A stretch of 64,000 nucleotides of DNA. It comes from Abiotrophia sp938010525 (lineage in GTDB: Bacteria; Bacillota; Bacilli; Lactobacillales; Aerococcaceae). The DNA lies in the NCBI RefSeq assembly GCF_938010525.1, contig NZ_CALLVK010000021.1, positions 1-64,000 on the forward strand, in the 5' to 3' direction. Below, one piece after another: positions 1-7,035 of the stretch. How positions within the stretch are numbered: the first letter of the stretch is position 1; each line of letters starts with the position of its first letter. The position numbers and the translations under genes are program-made. The notes beneath the pieces were generated by a model. The model saw only the letters and a list, made by a program, of their open reading frames with translations, had not been told where the DNA came from and did no database searches.

Positions 1-60
1 CTTTACGAGCATTTAAGAAAATATAAAAAGATAATTAGAAATTTATACTTTGTTTAAATT

Positions 61-100
61 AAAAAAATGTCTGGAACCCTTAATAGGTCCCAGACATTTT
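61..100 (-). terminator. terminator of uppP
   Basis: A long inverted repeat just past the uppP stop pairs AATGTCTGG with CCAGACATT and ends in a T-run on the minus strand. The plus strand also ends in T, so it may work both ways. Confidence 0.8.
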
Positions 101-943
101 TTATTTGCCTTTAAATACTCCTAAGAAGTAAAGTACCGCTACTAAGATCCCCAAGGCTACACGGTAGTAACCAAAAACCTTGAAGTCATGTTTCTTAATA
201 TAACCCAAGAGGAAGTTAATGACTAAGAGTGATACCCCGAAGGCAATCAACATCCCTAAGATTAGATAAGTCGCTTCAGCTGCTGTATAGTGGAAGCCAA
301 ACTTCACTAACTTGAGGAAACTTGCCCCGAACATGACTGGGATACTCATGAAGAAGGAGAATTCAGTCGCTACATAGCGTTTGGTCCCCATTAAGAGCGC
401 CCCGATAATAGTAGCCCCAGAACGAGAAGTCCCTGGCACCAAGGCCAAGCATTGCCATAGCCCCATGAGGGCAGCATCTTTATAACTAATAGCTTCTAAA
501 CTATTAATACGGCTTGCTTTAGATTTACGCTTGCCTGATTCCACCCAGATGAAGGCTAGACCGTAGACGGTAAAAGTAATTGCATAAACCCATGGCTTGT
601 CGAAGTATTGGTCCATTAAGTCATCCAAGAGGAATCCCAGGACAAAGGCTGGCATAGTCGCCACAATGACCTTAGACCATAAAATCCAGGTGTTTTTCTT
701 TTCTGCTGCTGACTTGCTTGGCGACAGCGGATTAAGTTTGTGGAAGAAGACCACCATCACTGCCAAGATAGCCCCCAGCTGAATGACCACGAAGAACATA
801 TCGGTAAAGGCTTTTTCCAGTTGTAGTGGCATAAAAGCGTCCACTAAACGCATATGGCCAGTCGAAGAAATCGGTAGCCATTCGGTAATCCCCTCGACAA
901 TCCCAAGGATGATTACCTTCACTAATTCTATAATTCCATTCAT
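101..943 (-). CDS. uppP: undecaprenyl-diphosphatase UppP/BacA
   Basis: This 280-residue polytopic membrane protein dephosphorylates undecaprenyl pyrophosphate, recycling the lipid carrier for peptidoglycan and wall polymers. The two family signatures are present: EGITEWLPISSTGHM at about residues 17-31 and PGTSRSGAT near residue 170, which together form the active site. The hydrophobic segments and length match the BacA family, members of which are linked to bacitracin resistance. The gene stands alone, with a terminator at its end and a divergent PTS IIA gene upstream. A second lipid-carrier gene of the DUF368 type lies at 36.3 kb. Confidence 0.95.
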   Translation of the reverse strand: MNGIIELVKVIILGIVEGITEWLPISSTGHMRLVDAFMPLQLEKAFTDMFFVVIQLGAILAVMVVFFHKLNPLSPSKSAAEKKNTWILWSKVIVATMPAFVLGFLLDDLMDQYFDKPWVYAITFTVYGLAFIWVESGKRKSKASRINSLEAISYKDAALMGLWQCLALVPGTSRSGATIIGALLMGTKRYVATEFSFFMSIPVMFGASFLKLVKFGFHYTAAEATYLILGMLIAFGVSLLVINFLLGYIKKHDFKVFGYYRVALGILVAVLYFLGVFKGK

Positions 944-1003
944 ATTTTAGGTCCTTTCTCTATAAGCTATCATCCATTATACACCATCTTGGCATTAAAT
1001 GCA

Positions 1004-1033
1004 TTGAACTTATCGCAAAGAATGTGGTATGAT
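1004..1033 (+). promoter_or_regulatory. promoter of PTS IIA gene
   Basis: TTGAAC at 1004-1009 and TATGAT at 1028-1033 are spaced by 18 bases, about 40 bases before the start codon. This is a reasonable sigma-A promoter. Confidence 0.6.
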
Positions 1034-1074
1034 AAGGACAAGAAATAAATTTCAAACACAAAGGAGATAGGATC

Positions 1075-1581
1075 ATGTTTGGATTTTTCAAAAAGAAAAA
1101 AGAAGAAGCGGCTCCCGTTTCAAAAGAAGTAACACTCTACGCTGTCGCTGATGGTCAATTGATCAACATCGAAGAAGTTAACGACATCGTCTTCGCGCAA
1201 AAAATGATGGGTGATGGCTTCGCAATCGTCCCTTCTAATGGTGAAATTTCTGCGCCTGTTGCAGGTGAAGTGGTCAATGTCTTCCCTACTAAACACGCAG
1301 TTGGCTTCAAGTCTGGTGCCTTAGAAGTTTTACTCCACATGGGGATTGATACTGTGGCGCTTAACGGTGGCCCATTCGACACTAAGGTTTCTGACGCTCA
1401 ACACGTTGATGCTAACACCCTAGTATCTAGCGTTGACTTAGATCAATTAGCAGCTGAAGGCAAAGACAATGCCATGATCGTGATTTTCACTAATGGTAAT
1501 GATTTAGTAGAAAGCTTCGAACTCACTGCTTCAGGTCAAGTAAGCCGTGGCCAAGAAATTGGTAGATTAATCTTAAAATAA
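1075..1581 (+). CDS. PTS glucose-type EIIA protein
   Basis: This is a free-standing, cytoplasmic 168-residue EIIA domain of the glucose (Crr) family, which passes phosphate from HPr to a sugar permease. The two histidines expected at the active site are H74 in TKHAVG and H88 in LLHMGIDTVAL, where H88 is the phosphorylated one by family analogy. The N-terminus MFGFFKKKK resembles that of other free EIIA proteins. The gene has its own promoter and a terminator at 1597. No cognate EIIBC lies beside it, so it probably serves permeases encoded elsewhere. In Gram-positives such a protein need not have the regulatory role of enteric EIIAGlc. Confidence 0.9.
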   Translation: MFGFFKKKKEEAAPVSKEVTLYAVADGQLINIEEVNDIVFAQKMMGDGFAIVPSNGEISAPVAGEVVNVFPTKHAVGFKSGALEVLLHMGIDTVALNGGPFDTKVSDAQHVDANTLVSSVDLDQLAAEGKDNAMIVIFTNGNDLVESFELTASGQVSRGQEIGRLILK

Positions 1582-1596
1582 GCGCAAGCTATTAAG

Positions 1597-1624
1597 AGCT
1601 AGGGATAATCCCTAGCTTTTTTAA
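1597..1624 (+). terminator. terminator of PTS IIA gene
   Basis: AGCTAGGG pairs with CCCTAGCT across a short loop and is followed by six T, right after the stop codon. Confidence 0.9.
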
Positions 1625-1640
1625 TTGTTAAGCATCAGAA

Positions 1641-1670
1641 AAGAGGCTAAAACAAAAGTTTTAGCCTCTT
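1641..1670 (-). terminator. terminator of serS
   Basis: AAGAGGCTAAAAC pairs with GTTTTAGCCTCTT just past the serS stop. The minus-strand copy ends in TTTTCT. Confidence 0.8.
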
Positions 1671-1678
1671 ACTATTTA

Positions 1679-2959
1679 TTATTTAGCTGGAATTTCGGTA
1701 ATGCCATTCATGTATGGTACCAAGGCTTCAGGAATCTTAACAGAGCCATCCGCTTGTTGGTAGTTTTCTAGGATAGCTACGAAGGTCCGCCCTACCGCCA
1801 AACCTGAGCCATTCAAGGTGTGAACATATTCTACCTTATCATCAGCATTGCGGAAGCGAATTTTAGCGCGTCGTGCTTGGAAGTCGCCACAGTTTGAGCA
1901 AGAAGAAATTTCACGATAAGTATCTTGACCTGGAATCCAAACTTCTAAGTCATAAGTCTTAGTTGCTGAGAAGCCCATATCGCCAGTACACAAAGTAATG
2001 ACACGGTATGGCAACCCTAAGGCTTGTAAGATACCTTCAGCATTTTGGGTCATGCTCTCTAATTCTTCGAAGGAATGATCTGGATGTGCATATTTAACCA
2101 TTTCCACTTTATTAAATTGGTGCAAACGAATGAGACCACGTGTATCACGACCCGCACTCCCCGCTTCAGAACGGAATGATGGGCTCAAGGCAGTGAATTT
2201 AATTGGCAAGTTCTCAAGTGGTAAGATTTCATTAGCGTAATAATTAGTTAATGGTACTTCTGCTGTTGGAATCAGGGTCAAACCACGTTCGTCATTAACC
2301 CGGAAGGTGTCTTCCACAAATTTTGGATATTGTCCGGTCCCGAACATAGATTGATCATTTACCATGTATGGCGGGATGATTTCTTGGTAGCCATTGTGTT
2401 GGGTATGAGTATCCAACATAAAGTTATAGATGGCCCGCTCCAAGCGCGCCCCCAAGCCCTTGTAGAAGACAAAGCGACTACCTGACACCTTAGCCCCACG
2501 TTCAAAGTCGATAATATCTAATTTTTCAGCGATTTCCCAGTGATTAAGTGGTGTAAAGTCGAAGTCGCGTGGCGTGCCCCAGCGACGTACTTCCACGTTA
2601 TCTTCTTCGTCAGCCCCCACTGGTACCCCTTCAGCTGGAAGGTTAGGCAAACGATGCTCGATGGCTTCTAAATCTGCTTCGATTTGAGCCAAGCGCTCGT
2701 CATCACGCTTAATACGATCACCGATTTCTTTCATTTCAGCAATCTTATCATCCGCATTTTCCTTGTTGCGTTTGAGTTGGGCGATTTCTCCAGACACTTG
2801 GTTACGGTATTGTTTAGCCCCTTCAACGTCAATCAAAAGTTCACGACGCTCACTATCTAGGCGGCGATAATTCTCCAATACCTCCCGGTCTACACCACGA
2901 GTAGCTAATTTCTCTACCACCCATTCAAATTGTTCACGCAATAATTTACGATCTAACAT
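1679..2959 (-). CDS. serS: seryl-tRNA synthetase
   Basis: This class II aminoacyl-tRNA synthetase charges tRNA-Ser with serine. The 426-residue length is typical. The first roughly 105 residues form the long antiparallel coiled-coil arm, rich in E, R and K, that holds the tRNA-Ser variable arm. Motif 2 appears as FRSEAGSAGRDTRGL and motif 3 as GLAVGRTFVAILENYQ. The start is backed by a GGAGGAAAT ribosome binding site. It is a single gene under T-box control (see the leader at 2985-3245) and ends at its own terminator. Confidence 0.97.
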   Translation of the reverse strand: MLDRKLLREQFEWVVEKLATRGVDREVLENYRRLDSERRELLIDVEGAKQYRNQVSGEIAQLKRNKENADDKIAEMKEIGDRIKRDDERLAQIEADLEAIEHRLPNLPAEGVPVGADEEDNVEVRRWGTPRDFDFTPLNHWEIAEKLDIIDFERGAKVSGSRFVFYKGLGARLERAIYNFMLDTHTQHNGYQEIIPPYMVNDQSMFGTGQYPKFVEDTFRVNDERGLTLIPTAEVPLTNYYANEILPLENLPIKFTALSPSFRSEAGSAGRDTRGLIRLHQFNKVEMVKYAHPDHSFEELESMTQNAEGILQALGLPYRVITLCTGDMGFSATKTYDLEVWIPGQDTYREISSCSNCGDFQARRAKIRFRNADDKVEYVHTLNGSGLAVGRTFVAILENYQQADGSVKIPEALVPYMNGITEIPAK

Positions 2960-2984
2960 TCCATTTCCTCCTTTTGGTCAAATA

Positions 2985-3245
2985 ACAAAAAGAGCCCTCG
3001 TCTTATTGGGACGAAAGGCTCTTCTTGGTTTCGCGGTACCACCCGATTTCAGGACATGATTCCTGCACTTAAGGCCTGTAACGGGGGCAACCGGCACTAC
3101 TTGAGTCATAGGCTGCAGGGTTCTGGTGGATTCCAGGGCTAGTCCGTGATGATTCACACCAGCCATCATCTCTCTGAAGACGTCCTATCCTGTACTAGTC
3201 AAAACCGTCGCATCATTTATCTGCTTCTATACTATCACGAATCCG
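2985..3245 (-). promoter_or_regulatory. tRNA-Ser T-box leader of serS
   Basis: The 300-base gap upstream of serS holds a T-box riboswitch. On the minus strand the T-box core GGTGGTACCGCG sits at 3032-3043. It is followed by a terminator hairpin (AGAGCC at 2991-2996 with GGCTCT at 3017-3022) and a T-run. Stem I features AGAGAG and GGCTGGTG lie near 3155-3172. A TCC triplet followed by A at 3128-3130 fits a serine specifier codon. Uncharged tRNA-Ser should favour the antiterminator and allow serS transcription. The 5' end is approximate. Confidence 0.88.
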
Positions 3246-3259
3246 TAACTGGCGCAAGT

Positions 3260-3787
3260 CTACCAGTTGAGATTGCGCGCCTTGTCCGTGTCACGATAGT
3301 GATGGGTAACATCCAATCCCTCAAAAGCTTGTTGTCTTAAAGCTTCATAAATGACGATATTAGCTGTATTGGACAAATTTAAACTCCGTACATGCTGGTC
3401 ATTCATCGGGATACGTAAGCAGTCTGCCTTGCGCTCTTCCATTAAGTCAGCGGGCAAGCCGGTTGTTTCCTTACCAAAGAGGAAGAATTGCTCGCCAGCA
3501 CTATTTTGAGCTAGGTCTGCTTGACAGTAAATGCGGGGCGCAAACTTGGTAATCAAGTAAAGTGGACGCTCACCCACATAAGCTAAGAAATCCTCCAGAC
3601 TTTCATGGTAGTGAACTTCTACATGCTCCCAGTAATCTAAGCCGGCACGCTTGAGCATTTTATCGTCGGTCGAAAAACCCAAGGGCTTAATTAGATGGAG
3701 CGGCGTATTGGTAGCTGCACAGGTTCTGGAAATATTTCCCGTGTTAGCCGGCATTAGCGGTTGATATAAGGCAATATGATTTTTCAT
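3260..3787 (-). CDS. trmL: tRNA (cytidine(34)-2'-O)-methyltransferase TrmL
   Basis: This 175-residue SPOUT-fold enzyme methylates the 2'-OH of the wobble nucleotide in certain leucine tRNAs using SAM. The knotted C-terminal signature is present as LFGKETTGLP, then IPMNDQHVRSLNLS and NTANIVIYEALRQ. The length is typical for this minimal SpoU-family member, with no extra RNA-binding domain. The start follows AAGGAGAGCCT. Its stop lies close to the presumed 5' end of the serS T-box leader, but the T-box makes serS independently regulated. Confidence 0.92.
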   Translation of the reverse strand: MKNHIALYQPLMPANTGNISRTCAATNTPLHLIKPLGFSTDDKMLKRAGLDYWEHVEVHYHESLEDFLAYVGERPLYLITKFAPRIYCQADLAQNSAGEQFFLFGKETTGLPADLMEERKADCLRIPMNDQHVRSLNLSNTANIVIYEALRQQAFEGLDVTHHYRDTDKARNLNW

Positions 3788-3826
3788 AGGCTCTCCTTCT
3801 TAGGTGGCGCCTCTAGCGGTCGCCAC

Positions 3827-3862
3827 AAAAAATCCCGCTGCCAAGAACTGACTAGCGGGAGT
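3827..3862 (-). terminator. terminator of bL25 gene
   Basis: TCCCGC and GCGGGA pair around a loop, with a TTTTTT tail on the minus strand shortly after the stop codon. Confidence 0.8.
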
Positions 3863-3873
3863 GATCATTTAAA

Positions 3874-4152
3874 TTAAGCGAGTTTGAAGTCTACGCTATA
3901 GATTTCGTCTGCCAAAGCAGCCTTGTTAACAGCTTTAACAACAACGTTTTCTTTCTTGCCGTCGAATTCTAATTCAAAAGCTTGGCTCAAACCTTGAGTT
4001 TTTAAGACAACGTCGAGTTCACGACAGTTAACTGTTAAAGAAACAGCTTCTGAACCTTTCCCGTATAAAGTTGCTGGAACTAAACCAGCTTCACGTACTT
4101 TTTTAGCTGAGCCAGTGCCCACTTTTTCGCGTAATTCTGCTTTTAATGACAT
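3874..4152 (-). CDS. rplY: 50S ribosomal protein L25 (bL25), short form
   Basis: This 92-residue protein binds 5S rRNA. Its N-terminus MSLKAELREKVGTGSAKKVR, followed by the GLVPATLYGKG segment, is the bL25 signature. It is the single-domain form, as in E. coli RplY, and lacks the C-terminal TL5/Ctc domain found in Bacillus Ctc of about 200 residues. An ATG nine codons further upstream is in frame, but the AAAGGAG site sits between the two, so the start chosen here at 4150-4152 is better. It is transcribed alone and ends at a strong hairpin. Confidence 0.92.
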   Translation of the reverse strand: MSLKAELREKVGTGSAKKVREAGLVPATLYGKGSEAVSLTVNCRELDVVLKTQGLSQAFELEFDGKKENVVVKAVNKAALADEIYSVDFKLA

Positions 4153-4314
4153 GGTATTTAAAACTCCTTTTGCTTGCATTTTTTATAAAGCGACTAGCGC
4201 TTTTTATTGGCATAATGGTATCTTACCAAAAAACGGCACAAATTGCTAGCTTATTCTACCCTTTTTTTATACAATAATACTAGTTTTGTGCTCAGAAAAG
4301 GTGGTGATTCCTCA

Positions 4315-4830
4315 ATGAAACGGCTATTTAGCTTATTAAAACCTTTTGATTACCTGATCATTTTGGGAGTCATTGGCCTATCCTTCTTGCCCAATATCCT
4401 GACCTTCTACCACTACCAAGGCTTGAATAAATCGGATGTAGTCAGCCAAGCTACTGAATGGTCTAGCACTAAGGAAGCACCCGCATCTTCCTCTACCTAT
4501 GCCCTCATTAAAATTGACGGCAAGGAAGTGGACCGATTCGACCTCTCTGAGGATGCTCCTCATGAAGAGAAAACCTACTACCCGCATCCGGGTCAATATA
4601 ACATTATTGAGCGTGATGGCAAACGAATTCGCGTACGCGAAGACAATAGCCCAGACCAAATTGCGGTTAAAACCAGTTGGGTGGGTCGACCAGGTCAGGT
4701 TTCCATCTGCCTGCCACATGGACTCATTATCGAGATTCACGGCCAACGTTCAACCGGTGGTCGCACTGACGCTAGTCAATCAAGTAACGCTAGTTCAAGC
4801 CAAGAAGAAGAATTAGTTTTACCAAAATAA
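4315..4830 (+). CDS. NusG domain II-containing membrane-anchored protein
   Basis: This 171-residue protein has one N-terminal membrane segment (about residues 12-32), so most of it lies outside the membrane. Residues of about 65-145 match the NusG domain II (COG5341) pattern, including DGKEVDRFDL and the WVGRPGQVSICLPHGLIIEI core. The family is common in Firmicutes and its function is not known. The last 25 residues are rich in Ser and Glu. The start is set by AAAGGTGGTG before the ATG at 4315; an in-frame ATG at 4243 lacks such a site. It converges on the next gene through a shared terminator. Confidence 0.85.
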   Translation: MKRLFSLLKPFDYLIILGVIGLSFLPNILTFYHYQGLNKSDVVSQATEWSSTKEAPASSSTYALIKIDGKEVDRFDLSEDAPHEEKTYYPHPGQYNIIERDGKRIRVREDNSPDQIAVKTSWVGRPGQVSICLPHGLIIEIHGQRSTGGRTDASQSSNASSSQEEELVLPK

Positions 4831-4857
4831 GGACTGGAGAATCTCCAGTCCTTATTT
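4824..4857. terminator. bidirectional terminator
   Basis: AATAAGGACTGGAGA pairs with TCTCCAGTCCTTATT between two convergent genes. T-rich ends on both strands suggest use from either side. Confidence 0.85.
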
Positions 4858-4859
4858 GC

Positions 4860-5444
4860 TTACTTGAGAATGTTATGGACTAATTTTTGTAAATCCGGTA
4901 CCACTTCTTGCTCAAACCAGGGATGTTGCTTCAGCCACCGCTGGTTGAGTGGCGAGGGGTGAACTAAGGGAAAATAGTCCGGCAAATAGTCCTCATAATG
5001 GGCAACTGTTTCCGTCAGGTTGGCCCTTTTGCGCTTAGCCAAATAATAATCTTGAGCATAGCGACCAATTAATAGCGTCAATCGAACATCTGGCAATTGA
5101 GCTAGAATTCGTGGATGCCACTTAGCAGCGAAATCCTTGCGCGGTGGCAAGTCACCCGATTTTCCTTTACCAGGATAATAGAAATCCATGGGGAGAATAG
5201 CCAAGGTGTCTGAATCATAGAAGGTCGAGCGATCCATCCCTAGCCAGTCCCGCAAGCGGTCACCTGACCGGTCATCCCACGGGCGTCCAGCTTCTTGGGT
5301 AGCCAAACCCGGTGCTTGCCCAACAATTACTAATCGTGCGGTTTTTGGCGCCGTAAAAAGTGGCTCAATCCCTGCCTGGCTATAAACCTGGTTTTCTGGT
5401 GCCTGCATGATAGCTTGACGAATCGCCAAATAATCCTCTGGCAT
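4860..5444 (-). CDS. uracil-DNA glycosylase superfamily protein
   Basis: This 194-residue protein has the COG1573-like uracil-DNA glycosylase fold. It shows the uracil-pocket motif GQAPGLATQEAGRPW near residue 43 and the DNA-intercalation motif HPSPLNQRW near residue 162. It has none of the iron-sulfur cysteines seen in family 4 enzymes. Similar small Firmicute proteins are annotated as uracil-DNA glycosylase family, and their actual substrate is unproven. A GGAGGGAATT site precedes the start. It lies 14 bases after the YlmD-like gene and probably shares its transcript. Confidence 0.85.
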   Translation of the reverse strand: MPEDYLAIRQAIMQAPENQVYSQAGIEPLFTAPKTARLVIVGQAPGLATQEAGRPWDDRSGDRLRDWLGMDRSTFYDSDTLAILPMDFYYPGKGKSGDLPPRKDFAAKWHPRILAQLPDVRLTLLIGRYAQDYYLAKRKRANLTETVAHYEDYLPDYFPLVHPSPLNQRWLKQHPWFEQEVVPDLQKLVHNILK

Positions 5445-5458
5445 CTAATTCCCTCCTC

Positions 5459-6220
5459 TTAAGATTTCAAATAGGCTACGACCGCATTCAGGCCATAGCC
5501 ATCCCACCCATCACGTCGGTAAGAATGACAGCCTAAAGCTTGTTTAGTCGACACAGCCACATCATACTGTTGCTCTAAAGGCACCCCCATAGCTAGGAAG
5601 CGCTCCTTATTAATCCGTTTGGTATCTATCAACCAATGATGCTCATCCTCCTGCTTGAAGGCCTGGGGATGACTTGCTTCTAAGGGTTGGAAGCGACAAT
5701 AGACATCTTCCTGAACTTGAAAATCTTCCATGCTAAGGGCGGGCCCGTAGGCAATCAGCAGATTAGATGGCGTCACATCATATTGGCTCATCATAACTTC
5801 TAAGGCTTTTTGTCCAATCGATTGGAGTGTGCCCGGCCAGCCAGAATGAACTAGGGCAAACACCTTTTTAACCGGGTCAAAGAGAATAATGGGAATACAG
5901 TCCGCAATCTTGACCATTAGGGCCAAATCGCTTGCCTCTGTTACCAAGCCATCGTAGTCGCCAAGAGAGCGTAAGCCCCATCCTGTCCCCAATTGGCCGG
6001 CCCTTACTTGGCAGATGTCAGCTCCGTGAACCTGGTGCACCTCAACTAGAGGCATATCGGCTTTTAGAAAAGTTCGATTGACACCTTCTACGGATGCCTC
6101 CTTAAAATCAGGTTTGAAATTAAGCGGTTTACCAATAAAACGATGCTCCAAGCCCGCTTCAAGCAAAGCCGGCACCGTGTAGTAGTCGTAGTCAGGTCCC
6201 TTTATATGCTGATAATCCAT
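5459..6220 (-). CDS. YlmD/PgeF-type polyphenol oxidase family protein
   Basis: This is a single-domain protein of about 253 residues of the COG1496 family. Members such as YfiH/PgeF act as purine nucleoside phosphorylase or adenosine deaminase, and as an editing enzyme in peptidoglycan precursor synthesis. The metal site is visible as His in VHQVHGADI, Cys in KIADCIPIILFDP and His in ALVHSGWPG. The ATG at 6218-6220 is preferred over the one two codons earlier because AAGGAGAC then has proper spacing. It sits second in a three-gene unit (unknown, YlmD-like, glycosylase-like). The usual ylm/ftsZ neighbours are absent. Confidence 0.88.
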   Translation of the reverse strand: MDYQHIKGPDYDYYTVPALLEAGLEHRFIGKPLNFKPDFKEASVEGVNRTFLKADMPLVEVHQVHGADICQVRAGQLGTGWGLRSLGDYDGLVTEASDLALMVKIADCIPIILFDPVKKVFALVHSGWPGTLQSIGQKALEVMMSQYDVTPSNLLIAYGPALSMEDFQVQEDVYCRFQPLEASHPQAFKQEDEHHWLIDTKRINKERFLAMGVPLEQQYDVAVSTKQALGCHSYRRDGWDGYGLNAVVAYLKS

Positions 6221-6236
6221 TTTCATGTCTCCTTCC

Positions 6237-6884
6237 CTAGCTTTGGGTCACTTGATAAAGGGGCCAAAAGCCAGCTACTGCCTTAACTAAGTCCTGAACC
6301 AAAGCTCCTAAGTCGCTATAGTCCGCCAATGGCTGCATATCTTGACGCAATAGCACCTTGCGTACCTGCCCCGCCTCATAGGATTCTACCAGCTCTTGCC
6401 GGTGACTTTCACTTGTGGTCATGCGTCGCGTTTGCTTATCTGAATCCTGAACCCAGTAATAGGCTTCTTGTGGTGCTGGCACTTCTAAGATTCGCGCCTG
6501 TTGGGCTAGCGTCTCCTCTTGGCGACTTCGTTCAATGAAACTTAACTCCAAGCAGACGGTGAGCGACCCTTGATCCGATACTAGTCTCAAGGCGAAGCTT
6601 GGACTAGCCGGCCGATTTTCTGGTGGAAAATAATAGACCCAAAAATGAGGTCTAGCCACTTGAGCTTGATTCATCCAGGCACTTACTCGCCCCTGAGTCC
6701 AATCTGGAAAAGCTTGCCCGAAGGCAGTCGCCAATTTTGAAAAAGCCTGCCGAGCTGCTTGGCCGCATCTTTTAAGGTTTTCCATGCCCTCAATTTCTAC
6801 TGGATTATCTAGTTTAGCCGGATTACGATAGTGCTGATTTTGATAGGCCAGATAGTCTGTCAGCGACTGTTCCCACTTCATCAT
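6237..6884 (-). CDS. conserved hypothetical protein
   Basis: I do not recognise this 215-residue soluble protein. It has no signal peptide or membrane segment. The middle (about residues 75-125) looks like a beta-rich core with many aromatic residues (HFWVYYFPPENRP, then FALRLV and LTVCLEL). The ends are helical. It opens the three-gene unit with the YlmD-like and glycosylase-like genes; 16 bases separate it from the next gene. GGGGGAG precedes two adjacent ATG codons, either of which may be the start. The reading frame is intact and codon use resembles its neighbours, so it is likely a real gene. Confidence 0.75.
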   Translation of the reverse strand: MMKWEQSLTDYLAYQNQHYRNPAKLDNPVEIEGMENLKRCGQAARQAFSKLATAFGQAFPDWTQGRVSAWMNQAQVARPHFWVYYFPPENRPASPSFALRLVSDQGSLTVCLELSFIERSRQEETLAQQARILEVPAPQEAYYWVQDSDKQTRRMTTSESHRQELVESYEAGQVRKVLLRQDMQPLADYSDLGALVQDLVKAVAGFWPLYQVTQS

Positions 6885-6953
6885 CTCACTCCCCCTTTTA
6901 CCCTATTATATCAAATTATGACTTCCCCCCCTAGCTTGGCGCTTCAAAATTAC

Positions 6954-6989
6954 AAAAGACACGACCAAAGGAGAAAAGGTCGTGTCTTT
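6954..6989 (-). terminator. terminator of the sialic-acid operon
   Basis: AAAGACACGACC pairs with GGTCGTGTCTTT and is followed by T-rich sequence on the minus strand. It lies after the sialidase stop, closing the operon. Confidence 0.88.
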
Positions 6990-7035
6990 AATTCGTTATG
7001 CTCCAAAGGGTGAGCCTACCCCCGAGCTATCAAGA

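Noticed and set aside
2978..3340. Two reading frames of 63-64 residues over the serS leader
   Set aside because: They lie across the T-box RNA, have no ribosome sites and match no family.
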